Assembly: GCA_036788195.1 (NCBI GenBank)
Contig: DAIQNX010000022.1
Span: 1-43,596, forward strand
Source of the DNA: CALFXN01 sp937957815
GTDB lineage: Bacteria; Synergistota; Synergistia; Synergistales; Aminobacteriaceae
DNA: 43,596 nt
Direction: 5' to 3'
Numbering within the stretch: the first letter of the stretch is position 1; every line of letters begins with the position of its first letter. The notes beneath the pieces are model-generated. The model was not told the DNA's origin, did not search any database, and saw only the letters and a list, made by a program, of their open reading frames with translations. Both the position numbers and the translations under genes were made by a program. Shown here in pieces: positions 16,646-24,532 of the stretch.

Positions 16646-16705
16646 ATGACCGCAAATATTGCCTTTTTCCGTCTTCGCGGGTATCATGATAGTCGTTGCG
16701 GTCAT
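16646..16705. repeat. Widely spaced 10-bp inverted repeat in divergent promoter region
   Basis: ATGACCGCAA (16646-16655) and its perfect complement TTGCGGTCAT (16696-16705) have centres 50 bp apart, about five helical turns. A 10-bp palindrome TATCATGATA (16682-16691) lies between them. This arrangement could hold two regulator molecules on one DNA face, or a loop. Together with the assembly gap at 16745, it fills the 473-base region between AtuA and the NrpR-type gene, in which I see no coding sequence. Confidence 0.45.
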
Positions 16706-16744
16706 AAATGCTTATAAACAGGCGTTTTGAAGCCTCTTGCCCGT

Positions 16745-16844
16745 NNNNNNNNNNNNNNNNNNNNNNNNNNNNNNNNNNNNNNNNNNNNNNNNNNNNNNNN
16801 NNNNNNNNNNNNNNNNNNNNNNNNNNNNNNNNNNNNNNNNNNNN
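16745..16844. other. Assembly gap (100 N) flanked by identical 10-mers
   Basis: The bases before the gap (16735-16744) and after it (16845-16854) are both TCTTGCCCGT. The two contig ends therefore probably overlap and the real gap may be zero or negative. Confidence 0.8.
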
Positions 16845-16984
16845 TCTTGCCCGTGTCCGTTCTGGGGCCGGAAGTGCGTTTCCGAGCCTGGAGACGATGT
16901 GACGGTGTTTTTGTTCGGAACATAAAACGGCAGTGTATTTCCTTTCTAAAGATGTGGCATACTATCCATCCGGGGGGGCCGATC

Positions 16985-18004
16985 ATGTTTGAACCCGAAA
17001 CGTATCCGGACACGATCATCGAAATGTTGCGCGTTCTCTATTTCTCCGGAGGCATCCAGGCGTCGGGGGACCTCCGGGGCGCATTGCGAAAGCAGGGGTT
17101 CGACCTGGAGCTGCGGACGATCCGGTATCACCTCGCGAATCTCGAGAAGGACGGCATCGTCCGAAGGTTCGGAAACAGGGGCGTCGTCCTCACGGACCGC
17201 GGCGTCGCGGAGTCCCGGATGCTGCTTGTCTTCGACCGCATCGGCGTCTCGTCCCGGGAGATCGAGCGCGTCGCGGCGGACAGCGACTACGATCCCGCCG
17301 CCGACGCCGGGACGGTGCTCGTGAACACGCTCCTGATCGACGAGGCGCGGCTCGGCGGCGTTCTCGACGTCCTGGCGGACACCGCGGGATCTCCGGTCAT
17401 CGTTTCGTCGCGCGTCGGAATCGTTCGCGCGGGGGAACGCCTCTGGAACTTCGTCGTGCCGCAGGGGACCGTCGCGCTTCTCGGGATCACGACGCGCAAC
17501 TTCGATGTCTTCCTCCAGAAGCAGCGGATCCCGACCGAGACGATCGCGACGGTGCTCCTCCAGATCGAGGACGGCCGCCCGAAGGGCATCGCGGATATCC
17601 TGTTCCACTCGGGGACGACGCTGAGCCCCGGAGAACTTCTGATCCGGGGAAGATACACGTCCGTCTCGGATGTCGTCCGGACCGGGACGGGGCTCGCGAC
17701 GGCGTCGATCAAATCGTTTCCGCCGCAGTACTTCGACGAGGTCGCGGACCTTCTGCGCGGTCTCAGGCCGGAATCGTTCTCGGGCCTGATCGAGATGAAG
17801 GGGCAGCTTCCCCCAGCCTACCGCATGAGCTACAGGGACCGGGAGAAGGGGTACATGCTCGTGTACGGCGGCGCGAACTTCTTTGCTCCGCTCGTGGAGC
17901 TGGACCTTGCCGAAGATTTGCGCATCAGCCACGCGCTCTACGATATATCACGGATGCGCCCCGTCGCGGAGCTTCGGAGCGTACACGTTGCATCGGGAAG
18001 TTGA
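16985..18004 (+). CDS. NrpR-type transcriptional regulator (winged helix plus DUF128 domain)
   Basis: 339-residue DNA-binding protein. Residues ~8-75 form a winged helix (LRTIRYHLANLEKDGIVRR followed by GNRGVVLTDRG) of the kind fused to NrpR domains. The rest is a single DUF128/NrpR domain (VIVSSRVGIVRAGE, GTVALLGITTRNFDVFLQ, LIEMKGQLPPAYRMSYRD). In methanogens NrpR represses nitrogen genes and releases DNA on binding 2-oxoglutarate. Here it is divergent from a carboxylate operon, so a related organic acid may be the signal (inference). I start at ATG 16985 because upstream frame runs into the gap. No nif or gln gene is nearby, so a nitrogen-control role is unsupported. Confidence 0.85.
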   Translation: MFEPETYPDTIIEMLRVLYFSGGIQASGDLRGALRKQGFDLELRTIRYHLANLEKDGIVRRFGNRGVVLTDRGVAESRMLLVFDRIGVSSREIERVAADSDYDPAADAGTVLVNTLLIDEARLGGVLDVLADTAGSPVIVSSRVGIVRAGERLWNFVVPQGTVALLGITTRNFDVFLQKQRIPTETIATVLLQIEDGRPKGIADILFHSGTTLSPGELLIRGRYTSVSDVVRTGTGLATASIKSFPPQYFDEVADLLRGLRPESFSGLIEMKGQLPPAYRMSYRDREKGYMLVYGGANFFAPLVELDLAEDLRISHALYDISRMRPVAELRSVHVASGS

Positions 18005-18057
18005 CGGGATGGTATGTGTGTGCGCTTTTGAATGTATACAATATTTGGGGCGGACTG

Positions 18058-18066
18058 TGCTACAAT
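18058..18066 (+). promoter_or_regulatory. Possible extended -10 promoter for the OsmC gene
   Basis: TGCTACAAT matches the extended -10 form (TGnTAnnAT) and lies 73 bases before the GTG start of the OsmC gene. No good -35 is visible. A TGTATACA palindrome sits at 18034-18041 just upstream and might be an operator. Confidence 0.35.
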
Positions 18067-18138
18067 GGCACCCGTCCGGTCGTTTCCGGATGAAGCGGGG
18101 AACGGCCCGAGGGCACGTTCCGGACGGGAGGGGATTCT

Positions 18139-18549
18139 GTGGGAGTGATGTCGGTGACGACGCATGTCCGGCCCGAAGATCTGGCGGTCGTCGCGGAGGC
18201 GAGGGGATACGGCCTCGTCATGGACCAGTCGAGGAAAAACGGCGGGCGCGAGGATACGATGAAGCCGATGGAGGTCGTTCTCGCGGCGCTCGGTGGCTGT
18301 ATCTCGATGGTGGCGCGGGGGCAGGCGCCCCTCAGGAATATCGATGTGCGGGATATCGGCCTCGACATCGAAGGAGACTACACGGCTGAAGGCTTTCAGA
18401 CCATCCGCATCCGTGCGGAGGTTGCGTCGTCGTCTCCGAGGGAAGAGGTCGAGGAGTTTCTCCACTTCGTGGAGAGTATCTGTCCGGTGAGCAATTCGCT
18501 GAAGGCGGATGTCAGGATCGAGGTGGTGATGCGGCCGAAGAACGCTTGA
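18139..18549 (+). CDS. OsmC family protein
   Basis: 136-residue thiol-peroxidase-like protein of the OsmC/Ohr fold. The two reactive cysteines are present: Cys54 in LAALGGCISM and Cys115 in ESICPVSNSL, with the GGREDTMKPMEVVL lead-in typical of the YhfA-like OsmC group. Such proteins reduce organic hydroperoxides or bind small hydrophobic ligands in the cytoplasm. The GTG at 18139 has GGGAGGGG five bases upstream. It stands between the NrpR-type gene and an orphan transporter, each with its own spacer, so it may be monocistronic. A run of eight T near 18572 follows a weak stem and could end transcription. Confidence 0.85.
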   Translation: MGVMSVTTHVRPEDLAVVAEARGYGLVMDQSRKNGGREDTMKPMEVVLAALGGCISMVARGQAPLRNIDVRDIGLDIEGDYTAEGFQTIRIRAEVASSSPREEVEEFLHFVESICPVSNSLKADVRIEVVMRPKNA

Positions 18550-18617
18550 AAGGGTTCCGCGACAGACCTCGTTTTTTTTCTTTCCGGATCATCACCCCTT
18601 GAGACAGGAGGAATTTT

Positions 18618-19883
18618 ATGAGTTTTCTTCAGACGTTCGGCCTGACCAACGCAGGCGATATCAATACCGCTTTGCTCATGCTCGTGCTGATCGCGTACGC
18701 CATCGGTGACGTCTTCTCCTACAAGACGAAGGCCGTCTTCTCGATGATCTTCGTCACCGGGTTCGTCTTCCTTTTCGGCTTCTGGTTCGGGTTCCCGAAG
18801 AACATCTTCCAGACGACCGGAACGTTCGCGTACGCAGCGGTCAGCCTTCCGCTCATTCTCGTCCACATGGGAACACTCATGAAGCTCAGGGACATCAAGC
18901 AGGAGTGGAAGACCGTCATCATCGCGTTCTCCGCCCTCGTGTGCCTTTCAATCGGCCTCTACTTCATCGCCGGCCCGATCCTCGGCAAGGTGATGGCGTT
19001 GACGGCGGCCGGTCCGATCTCCGGCGGCATCGTCGCGACGATCATCGTCTCGGAGGCCGCGAAGAAGGTCGGGCTCGAAAGTCTCGCCGTGTTCGCCACG
19101 CTGCTGCTCGTCCTCCAGAACTTCGTGGGCCTTCCGATCGCATCGCTGTGCCTGAAGTCCGAAACGCGGCGCCTGCTCGACAAGTTCCGGAAGGGCGAAC
19201 TCGAAGGCGCTTCCGGCGCTTCCGGCGAAAAGAGCGATCCGGAAAAGCCGTCGTTCCGGCTGTTCCCGGCTTTTCCGAAGCCGATCCAGACGCCCTTCGT
19301 GCTTCTCGCGAAGACCGCGATCGCGAGCTGGCTCGCCCTTCTCGTCGCGCAGCACTACAACGCGATGGTTCTGGGCGCCGGGATGCCCTACCTCCAGATC
19401 CACAAGTTCGTCATGGCGCTCATCGTCGGCATCCTCCTCTACGAGACCGGCTTCCTCGAGCACAAGATTCTCGACAAGGCCAACGCCGCAGGCTACGCGA
19501 TGTTCTTCTGCCTCATCTTCGTGTTCGTGAGCCTTCCGCAGGCCACGCCCGAACTCGTTCGCTCGCTGGTCTACCCGGTCGTCGTCGCCTTCGGAGTCTC
19601 GCTCGTGGGGATCGTGACCGCGGCGTTCATCATGTCGAAGATCCTCGGCGTCACGTGGGCCCTGGCCACGGCCATCGGCGTGACGTGTCTCTTTGGCTTT
19701 CCCGGAACCTTCATCGTCACGGACGAGGTCACAACGGCCGGCTGCGCCAATCACGAGGAGAAGGAGTACTGCATGAGCCGCCTTCTTCCCAAGATGCTCG
19801 TCGGCGGATTCACGACGGTCACCATCGGATCCGTCGTCCTCGCGGGATACCTCGGCCAGATCATCGAGGCGGTCGGGAAGTAA
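18618..19883 (+). CDS. Multi-spanning membrane protein, putative secondary transporter
   Basis: 421-residue membrane protein with about eleven hydrophobic segments and a charged central loop (residues ~190-220, FRKGELEGASGASGEKSDPEK). Two halves look related: segments with AGPISGGIVATIIVSEAAKK in the first half and LATAIGVTCLFGFPGTFIVTDE in the second suggest an inverted-repeat carrier, as in GltS or similar families. I do not recognise the family with confidence and assign no substrate. The start is firm (AGGAGGA upstream of ATG 18618) and a strong terminator follows, so it is a single-gene transcript or the end of one. Confidence 0.75.
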   Translation: MSFLQTFGLTNAGDINTALLMLVLIAYAIGDVFSYKTKAVFSMIFVTGFVFLFGFWFGFPKNIFQTTGTFAYAAVSLPLILVHMGTLMKLRDIKQEWKTVIIAFSALVCLSIGLYFIAGPILGKVMALTAAGPISGGIVATIIVSEAAKKVGLESLAVFATLLLVLQNFVGLPIASLCLKSETRRLLDKFRKGELEGASGASGEKSDPEKPSFRLFPAFPKPIQTPFVLLAKTAIASWLALLVAQHYNAMVLGAGMPYLQIHKFVMALIVGILLYETGFLEHKILDKANAAGYAMFFCLIFVFVSLPQATPELVRSLVYPVVVAFGVSLVGIVTAAFIMSKILGVTWALATAIGVTCLFGFPGTFIVTDEVTTAGCANHEEKEYCMSRLLPKMLVGGFTTVTIGSVVLAGYLGQIIEAVGK

Positions 19884-19912
19884 CGCCAGCCCGAAAAACC
19901 CGGAACATACGG

Positions 19913-19950
19913 AACGCCCCCTCCGGTCGACGCCGGAAGGGGCGTTTTTT
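19913..19950 (+). terminator. Intrinsic terminator after the membrane transporter
   Basis: AACGCCCC (19913-19920) pairs with GGGGCGTT (19939-19946), extended inward by TCCGG/CCGGA with one mismatch, and six T end at 19950. The remaining 250 bases to the next gene hold a GTGACGTCAC palindrome (20104-20113) and no recognisable gene. Confidence 0.92.
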
Positions 19951-20103
19951 CGTCCGCAGGAAATCCTGTATCGTGCGGAGAGATCGGCATGAGATCGCAA
20001 TCTCCCTCACGTCGCAATCAATCCCGGCAGTCCGCGATCCGCACGTCTGGAGACGTTGCCTGGTGTCTTCACCGGATGGCGCTGTCTTGTCCCTTACCCC
20101 ATC

Positions 20104-20113
20104 GTGACGTCAC
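20104..20113. promoter_or_regulatory. 10-bp palindrome upstream of SDR gene
   Basis: GTGACGTCAC is a perfect palindrome about 90 bp before the SDR start, in a non-coding stretch. It could be an operator for the SDR/HisD pair; no regulator is adjacent. Confidence 0.3.
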
Positions 20114-20201
20114 TGTCGTCCCGGTGGCGCAGCGAAAGCGGGGGTTGCCAAAACTAGTGACAGCGTAGTAGTCTATTAGCTTGTGAAATGGGAGGGGCAC
20201 G

Positions 20202-20969
20202 ATGGCCATTTCCGCAAAATTCGATATTTCGGGCAAAGTCGCGGTCGTCACGGGAACGTCCCGCGGGCTCGGCAAGGGGTACGCCGAGGGGCTGGCCCAG
20301 GTCGGTGCGGTCGTGATGTGCTGCGGCGTCAGTCGCGACGGTATGGAGGCGACCGCGAAGGCGATCCGCGACGCGGGCGGAGAGGCCGAGGCCCATGTCC
20401 TCGACGTCTTGAAGCCCGGCGAATCACGCCGTCTTTTCGAGGAGATCGCGGCGCGGCGCGGCCGGCTCGACATTCTGGTCAACAACGCGGGAACGGAGGA
20501 CATCAGCGATTTCGTGAACGTGACGGAAGCGCAGTACGATGCGATCATGGGCGTCAACCTCCGCGGAACCTTCTTCGCGGCGCAGGCGGCCGCCCGGATC
20601 ATGATGCGCCAGCGCGCGGGGAAGATCCTCAACATCGGATCGCTCGGAAGTGCGATCGGCCTTGCGCAATCGTCGGTCTACTGCGGCTCCAAATGCGGCG
20701 TCGTCGGCATCACGCGGACGATGGCGATCGAACTGGCGAAACACAACGTCCAGGTCAACGCGCTCGGCCCCGGATACTTCCGGACGCCCATGACGGAGCC
20801 CTTCTTTCAGGACCCGGCCCACCGCAAATGGATCGAGGAGCGGATTCCGGCCGGCCGTGTCGGAACGGCCTACGATCTCATGGGGACTGTCATCTTCCTG
20901 TGCAGCGCCGCGTCGGATTACCTGACGGGGCAGATCATCTACGTGGACGGCGGCTGGCTCGCGAGCTGA
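20202..20969 (+). CDS. Short-chain dehydrogenase/reductase (SDR)
   Basis: 255-residue NAD(P)-dependent oxidoreductase. The classical SDR map is complete: TGTSRGLG dinucleotide loop (17-24), NNAG (94-97), catalytic serine region NIGSLGS (144-150), YCGSK with Tyr160 and Lys164, and the C-terminal LTGQIIYVDGG. ATG 20202 has GGGAGGGG four bases upstream. It is followed 34 bp later by a HisD-family dehydrogenase, so the pair may oxidise a polyol or hydroxy acid in two steps, after which transporter remnants begin. Substrate is unknown. Confidence 0.92.
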   Translation: MAISAKFDISGKVAVVTGTSRGLGKGYAEGLAQVGAVVMCCGVSRDGMEATAKAIRDAGGEAEAHVLDVLKPGESRRLFEEIAARRGRLDILVNNAGTEDISDFVNVTEAQYDAIMGVNLRGTFFAAQAAARIMMRQRAGKILNIGSLGSAIGLAQSSVYCGSKCGVVGITRTMAIELAKHNVQVNALGPGYFRTPMTEPFFQDPAHRKWIEERIPAGRVGTAYDLMGTVIFLCSAASDYLTGQIIYVDGGWLAS

Positions 20970-21003
20970 GCGGCGCAGTACCGCGAAAGGAGACGGAACG
21001 GAC

Positions 21004-22260
21004 ATGAGGGTATTCAAGGAAGCCGCCCGGAATCCGGGCGAAGAAAGGGCATCGGTCGAACGGGTTGTTCGGGACATTCTGACTGACGTCGGGGAGTGGG
21101 GCGACCGTGCGGTTCTCGACTACACGGAGAAGTTCGACGGGTATCGTCCGGCGGCGCTGCGCGTTCCGCCCGACGCCGTGAAGGCGGCGTACTCGAAGGT
21201 GGAGCCGGAAACGGTCGCGAATCTGAAGTTCGCGGCCGACCGGATTCGCGGTTTCGCGGAACGCCAGCTCGCCTGTATGAAGGAACTCCGCTACGAGATT
21301 TCCCCCGGTGTGACGCTCGGCCACAGGCTCATTCCGGTGGCTTCGTGCGGCTGTTACGTCCCGGCCGGGAGATACCCGCTGCCGTCGTCGGCGCTCATGT
21401 CGGCGATCCCGGCGAAGGTCGCCGGGGTCCGTCGCGTCGCGGCGTGCTCGCCCGCGAGTCGGGGGCAGGACGGCATCCACCCGGCGGTTCTCGTCGCGAT
21501 GGATCTTGCCGGCGTCGACGAAGTCTACTGCATGGGCGGCGCGCAGGCCATCGCGGCCTATGCATTCGGAACGAAGACGGTCGGAGCCGTGGACATCATC
21601 GTCGGCCCCGGAAACAGGTACGTCACCGAGGCGAAGCGGCAGGTGAGCGGTTCGGTCGGAATCGACATGCTCGCGGGGCCGAGCGAGGTCGTGATCATCG
21701 CCGACGGGACGGCCGATCCGAAGTGGGTCGCAGCCGACGCCCTCGCGCGATGCGAACACGATCCGAACTCGTGGACGATCCTCGTGACGACGGACGAGTC
21801 GCTCGCGCAAGCGGCGAGTGCCGAGATCGAGTCGCAGCTCGCGACGCTCCCGACGGCGGACGTCGCGCGGACGAGCTGGCGCGACAACGGCCGGATCCTC
21901 GTCGTCGACTCCGACGACGAGGCCGTTCTCGCGACCGACAGCATCGCGCCCGAGCATCTTCAGGTGATGACGCGCGACAGCGCGTCGATCGCCGCCAGGC
22001 TCACGAACTTCGGGTCGCTCTTCGTCGGGCACAACGCTCCCGTCGCGTTCGGCGACTACGTCTCCGGGCCGAACCACATCCTTCCGACACAGACCTGCGC
22101 CAGGTTCTCGAACGGCGTCTTCGCGGGCACGTTCCTCAAGGTCAGCTCCTTCCAGGAGATCACGGAGGAGGGCGCGAAGAGCCTTTCCGGGCCGTGCGCC
22201 CACCTCGCCGGCGTCGAGGGACTCTTCGGCCACCAGCGTTCGGCGCAGCTTCGCGGATGA
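21004..22260 (+). CDS. HisD-family dehydrogenase (histidinol/sulfopropanediol dehydrogenase-like)
   Basis: 418-residue member of the histidinol dehydrogenase family. It retains the catalytic Glu317-His318 (APEHL) and metal-site residues Asp351 (GDYVSGPNH) and His410 (LFGHQ), and His252 in RCEHDPNSW. The position of the zinc-ligand glutamine of E. coli HisD (QAEH) is Arg249 here. Catabolic family members such as the sulfopropanediol dehydrogenase HpsN oxidise diols to acids. With no other his genes and an SDR next door, a catabolic alcohol or aldehyde oxidation is more likely than histidine synthesis. The ATG overlap of the following remnant with its stop (22257-22260) shows the original transporter was translationally coupled. 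Confidence 0.85.
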   Translation: MRVFKEAARNPGEERASVERVVRDILTDVGEWGDRAVLDYTEKFDGYRPAALRVPPDAVKAAYSKVEPETVANLKFAADRIRGFAERQLACMKELRYEISPGVTLGHRLIPVASCGCYVPAGRYPLPSSALMSAIPAKVAGVRRVAACSPASRGQDGIHPAVLVAMDLAGVDEVYCMGGAQAIAAYAFGTKTVGAVDIIVGPGNRYVTEAKRQVSGSVGIDMLAGPSEVVIIADGTADPKWVAADALARCEHDPNSWTILVTTDESLAQAASAEIESQLATLPTADVARTSWRDNGRILVVDSDDEAVLATDSIAPEHLQVMTRDSASIAARLTNFGSLFVGHNAPVAFGDYVSGPNHILPTQTCARFSNGVFAGTFLKVSSFQEITEEGAKSLSGPCAHLAGVEGLFGHQRSAQLRG

Positions 22261-23400
22261 CGGGAAGCGTCTGCGCGGCCGGAGTGCCGAACTTCGCCTC
22301 GTGGACGAACATCGTCAACATTCTGTATCACACGACGATCATGAGCATGCTCGTCCTGGCGCCGGGGCTCGTGATCCTGGCCGGGACGAAGTGGTTCCCC
22401 GGGACGATCCTCGCGAACCCGTACGTCGCCCTCGCGCTCACACTCGCCGCCGGCGCGCTGCTGGGCCTGTTCAACGGCGTGTGCGTTTCGCGTCTCGGGA
22501 TGAACGCGTTCATGCAGACGCTCTCGCTTTCGATCATTCTCCGGGGACTGACGCTTTTCCTGATCCCGCTCGCTCCCATCTTCTCGTTCGTCGGAAAGGC
22601 GCGTTTCGCCGCTCTCGGCAACGTCCCGGCGGCCGTGTTCGTGACGTCCGGCATCTGCGTGGTCTTTCACGTCGTCCTGAAACACACGGTCTTCGGCCGG
22701 AACTACCTCGCGACGGGAGGGAACGAACGCGCGAGCTACGTCGCCGGGATCGACACCCGGAAGATGATCGTCGCCGGGGTCGTCATCGCGGGTACGTCCT
22801 CCACCGTCGCCGGACTCCTGACGACGGGGCGGCAGGACTCGGTCTCCAACACGATGGGAAACGGCATGACGATGCTCGCGTTCCCGGGGGCGCTCCTCGA
22901 CGGGACATCGATGAGCGGCGGCAAGGGAAAGTGGAACAACACCGATTCGCACGCGAAGGCGTCCGACATGCTGACGCGCTACGGCGGAAAAGTTCTCGGA
23001 ATCTACGTCCAGACGCCCGACATCATGGGGGCGGGAGTCGTCTCCGCGATCGAGGCCGCGAGGCTCCAGGCGAAGGATTTCGGAATCTGCGGAATCTCTG
23101 CATCGGTCCCGAGGGCATCGACCTCATCAAGAAGGGAAAGGTCCTGGCGGTCGTCGAACAGCCCGCGTACGACTCGGCGCTTCTCGCCGTGCAGTACCTC
23201 TACGACATGACTCATGGAAAGCCGGTTCCGAAGATCGGCGATACGATCGTCGTAAAGGACGCTCTCTGGTCGCCCGCGCAGGTCGTCAAGAATCCATGGG
23301 CCGAAGACGGCGCGTTCGTCGTGCTTAGGGGCCGCTTGTCCCGCAGGAAGTCGGTGCGGACGATCCTCGCCTCTGGGAGAACATGCTGTTCGAAAAGTGA
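22257..23400 (+). pseudogene. Remnant of sugar ABC transporter: RbsC-type permease joined to RbsB-type binding protein
   Basis: From 22257 the frame encodes an RbsC/MglC-like permease (NFASWTNIVNILYHTTIMSM, FNGVCVSRLGMNAFMQTLSL, GNERASYVAGI). After about residue 220, SGGKG runs straight into binding-protein sequence (GIYVQTPDIMGAGVVSAIEA). Near 23095 the frame shifts by one: the binding protein continues in another frame with EGIDLIKKGKVLAVVEQPAYDSA up to FVVL, shifts again near 23328, and ends in the third frame with PRLWENMLFEK and a stop at 23398-23400. The permease end, the ATPase gene and most of the binding protein are missing. This is either true decay or an assembly chimera; no intact product is possible. 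Confidence 0.8.
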
Positions 23401-23416
23401 CGGACCTTATTTTCGG

Positions 23417-23460
23417 GGGGCTCTTATGGCAACGCGTTCCTGGGAGCCCCTTCACTTTTT
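23417..23460 (+). terminator. Terminator-like hairpin after ABC transporter remnant
   Basis: GGGGCTC (23417-23423) pairs with GAGCCCC (23444-23450) and TTCACTTTTT follows. It lies 17 bases after the last stop of the binding-protein remnant, consistent with an old operon end. Confidence 0.6.
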
Positions 23461-23554
23461 CGAGAAGGCTGAGCGATGCTGCGGATGATGATCGCGCCAG
23501 GGAGATACGTCCAGGGTACGGGAGCGGAGGGAATGCAGGGAACCGTGGCCGCAT

Positions 23555-23790
23555 GGCGAACTCGTCCGCGACATCGGCATCGTCGACATGGCGTATTTCA
23601 CGAACAATTACGATGAACTCCTGAAGGTCCAGAAGACGAAGTTCTGGAAGAACTGCGTCGCGAAGCTCGCTTCCGAGAACGGCATCCGCGTGCTCTCCTT
23701 CAACTGGTTCGACGGCACCCGCCACTTCCTCACGAACAAGCCCGTCAGGAAGCCCGAGGATCTCAAGGGAGTCCGGATCCGTACCCCGCG
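23555..23790 (+). pseudogene. DctP fragment (TRAP binding protein remnant)
   Basis: The frame reads LVRDIGIVDMAYFTNNYDEL and continues through FWKNCVAKLASENGIRVLS, NWFDGTRHFLTNKPVRKPED and LKGVRIRTP, which is the middle of a DctP binding protein including the carboxylate-binding arginine. Both the N-terminal third and the C-terminal half are absent, and the sequence jumps frame at about 23790 into a DctQ-like piece. Confidence 0.75.
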
Positions 23791-23990
23791 ATGCTTCTCG
23801 AAGAGTTCGAGAAGCAGGGCAAGATCACTGCGGCCGAGATCATCGCGAAGCGGCAGTTCCAGAACATCACGATGAGCCACTCCTGGGTGACGGCGGCCGT
23901 TCCCGTGAGCGCATTCCTGATGATCGTCTCCTCGGGTGTCAGGCTCTTCCGGCAGATCACGAACTTCCCCTCCGCCGTCCACGGCGGCGG
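23791..23990 (+). pseudogene. DctQ-like fragment (TRAP small permease remnant)
   Basis: The frame reads MLLEEFEKQGKITAAEIIAK and then NITMSHSWVTAAVPVSAFLM followed by IVSSGVRLFRQI, which looks like the last membrane helix of a DctQ. The first part is not recognised. The frame then changes again into DctM sequence near 23990. Boundaries are approximate. Confidence 0.5.
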
Positions 23991-24440
23991 AAGGGCGCGT
24001 ATTCCTGGGGAAGCCTCGCACAGGTGAGCGTCATGCTCAGCACGCTGATGGGAGGCGTCTCCGGCTCGGCGAACGCCGACGCCGTCATGGAAAGCCGGAT
24101 CCTCGGCCCCGAGATGATCAAACAGGGGTATTCCCGAGGCTACGGCGCGGCCGTCAACGGCCTGACCTCGATGATCACCTGCACGATCCCTCCGAGCATG
24201 GGGTTCATCATCTACGGCTCCGAGGGAGAGGTGTCCATCGGACGCCTCTTCGTCGGCGGGGTCATCCCCGGCTTCCTGATGATGGCGATGTTCATGGCGA
24301 CGGTCCATGTCACCGCCAAACGGGCCGGGTACCTGCCGGTCAACGACCGGCCTCCGAGCGCGCCGGAGGTCCTCGCCGCCCTGAAGGACAACATCTACGC
24401 GCTGCTGATCCTGGCGGGGATGTCGCGCGGCGGGATTGAC
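23991..24440 (+). pseudogene. DctM fragment (TRAP large permease remnant)
   Basis: SWGSLAQVSVMLSTLMGGVS followed by GSANADAVMESRILGPEMIK, TIPPSMGFIIYG and SIGRLFVGGVIPGFLM are typical central DctM sequence. About 140 residues survive out of roughly 430. The frame runs on into sequence without family resemblance and stops near 24521. It belongs to the same degraded dctPQM set as the two preceding fragments and differs from the two intact systems of the window. Confidence 0.75.
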
Positions 24441-24469
24441 GGACGCAGGCCGCAGCACGACAATGGAAC

Positions 24470-24512
24470 GCACCCGTCGCAATCTGCGGCGGGTGGTGCG
24501 CGTTTATTTTTT
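24470..24512 (+). terminator. Terminator after TRAP remnant
   Basis: CACCCGTCGCA (24471-24481) pairs, with one mismatch, to TGCGGCGGGTG (24485-24495), and GTTTATTTTTT ends at 24512. This marks the old end of the TRAP operon and insulates the small gene that follows. Confidence 0.65.
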
Positions 24513-24532
24513 CGGAAATGAGGTAGAAACCC

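Noticed and set aside
16646..16705. CRISPR repeat or IS terminal repeats
   Set aside because: Only two 10-bp arms, no transposase and no repeat series.
21004..22260. Histidine biosynthesis hisD
   Set aside because: No other his gene, variant metal-site residue and a dehydrogenase/transporter context.
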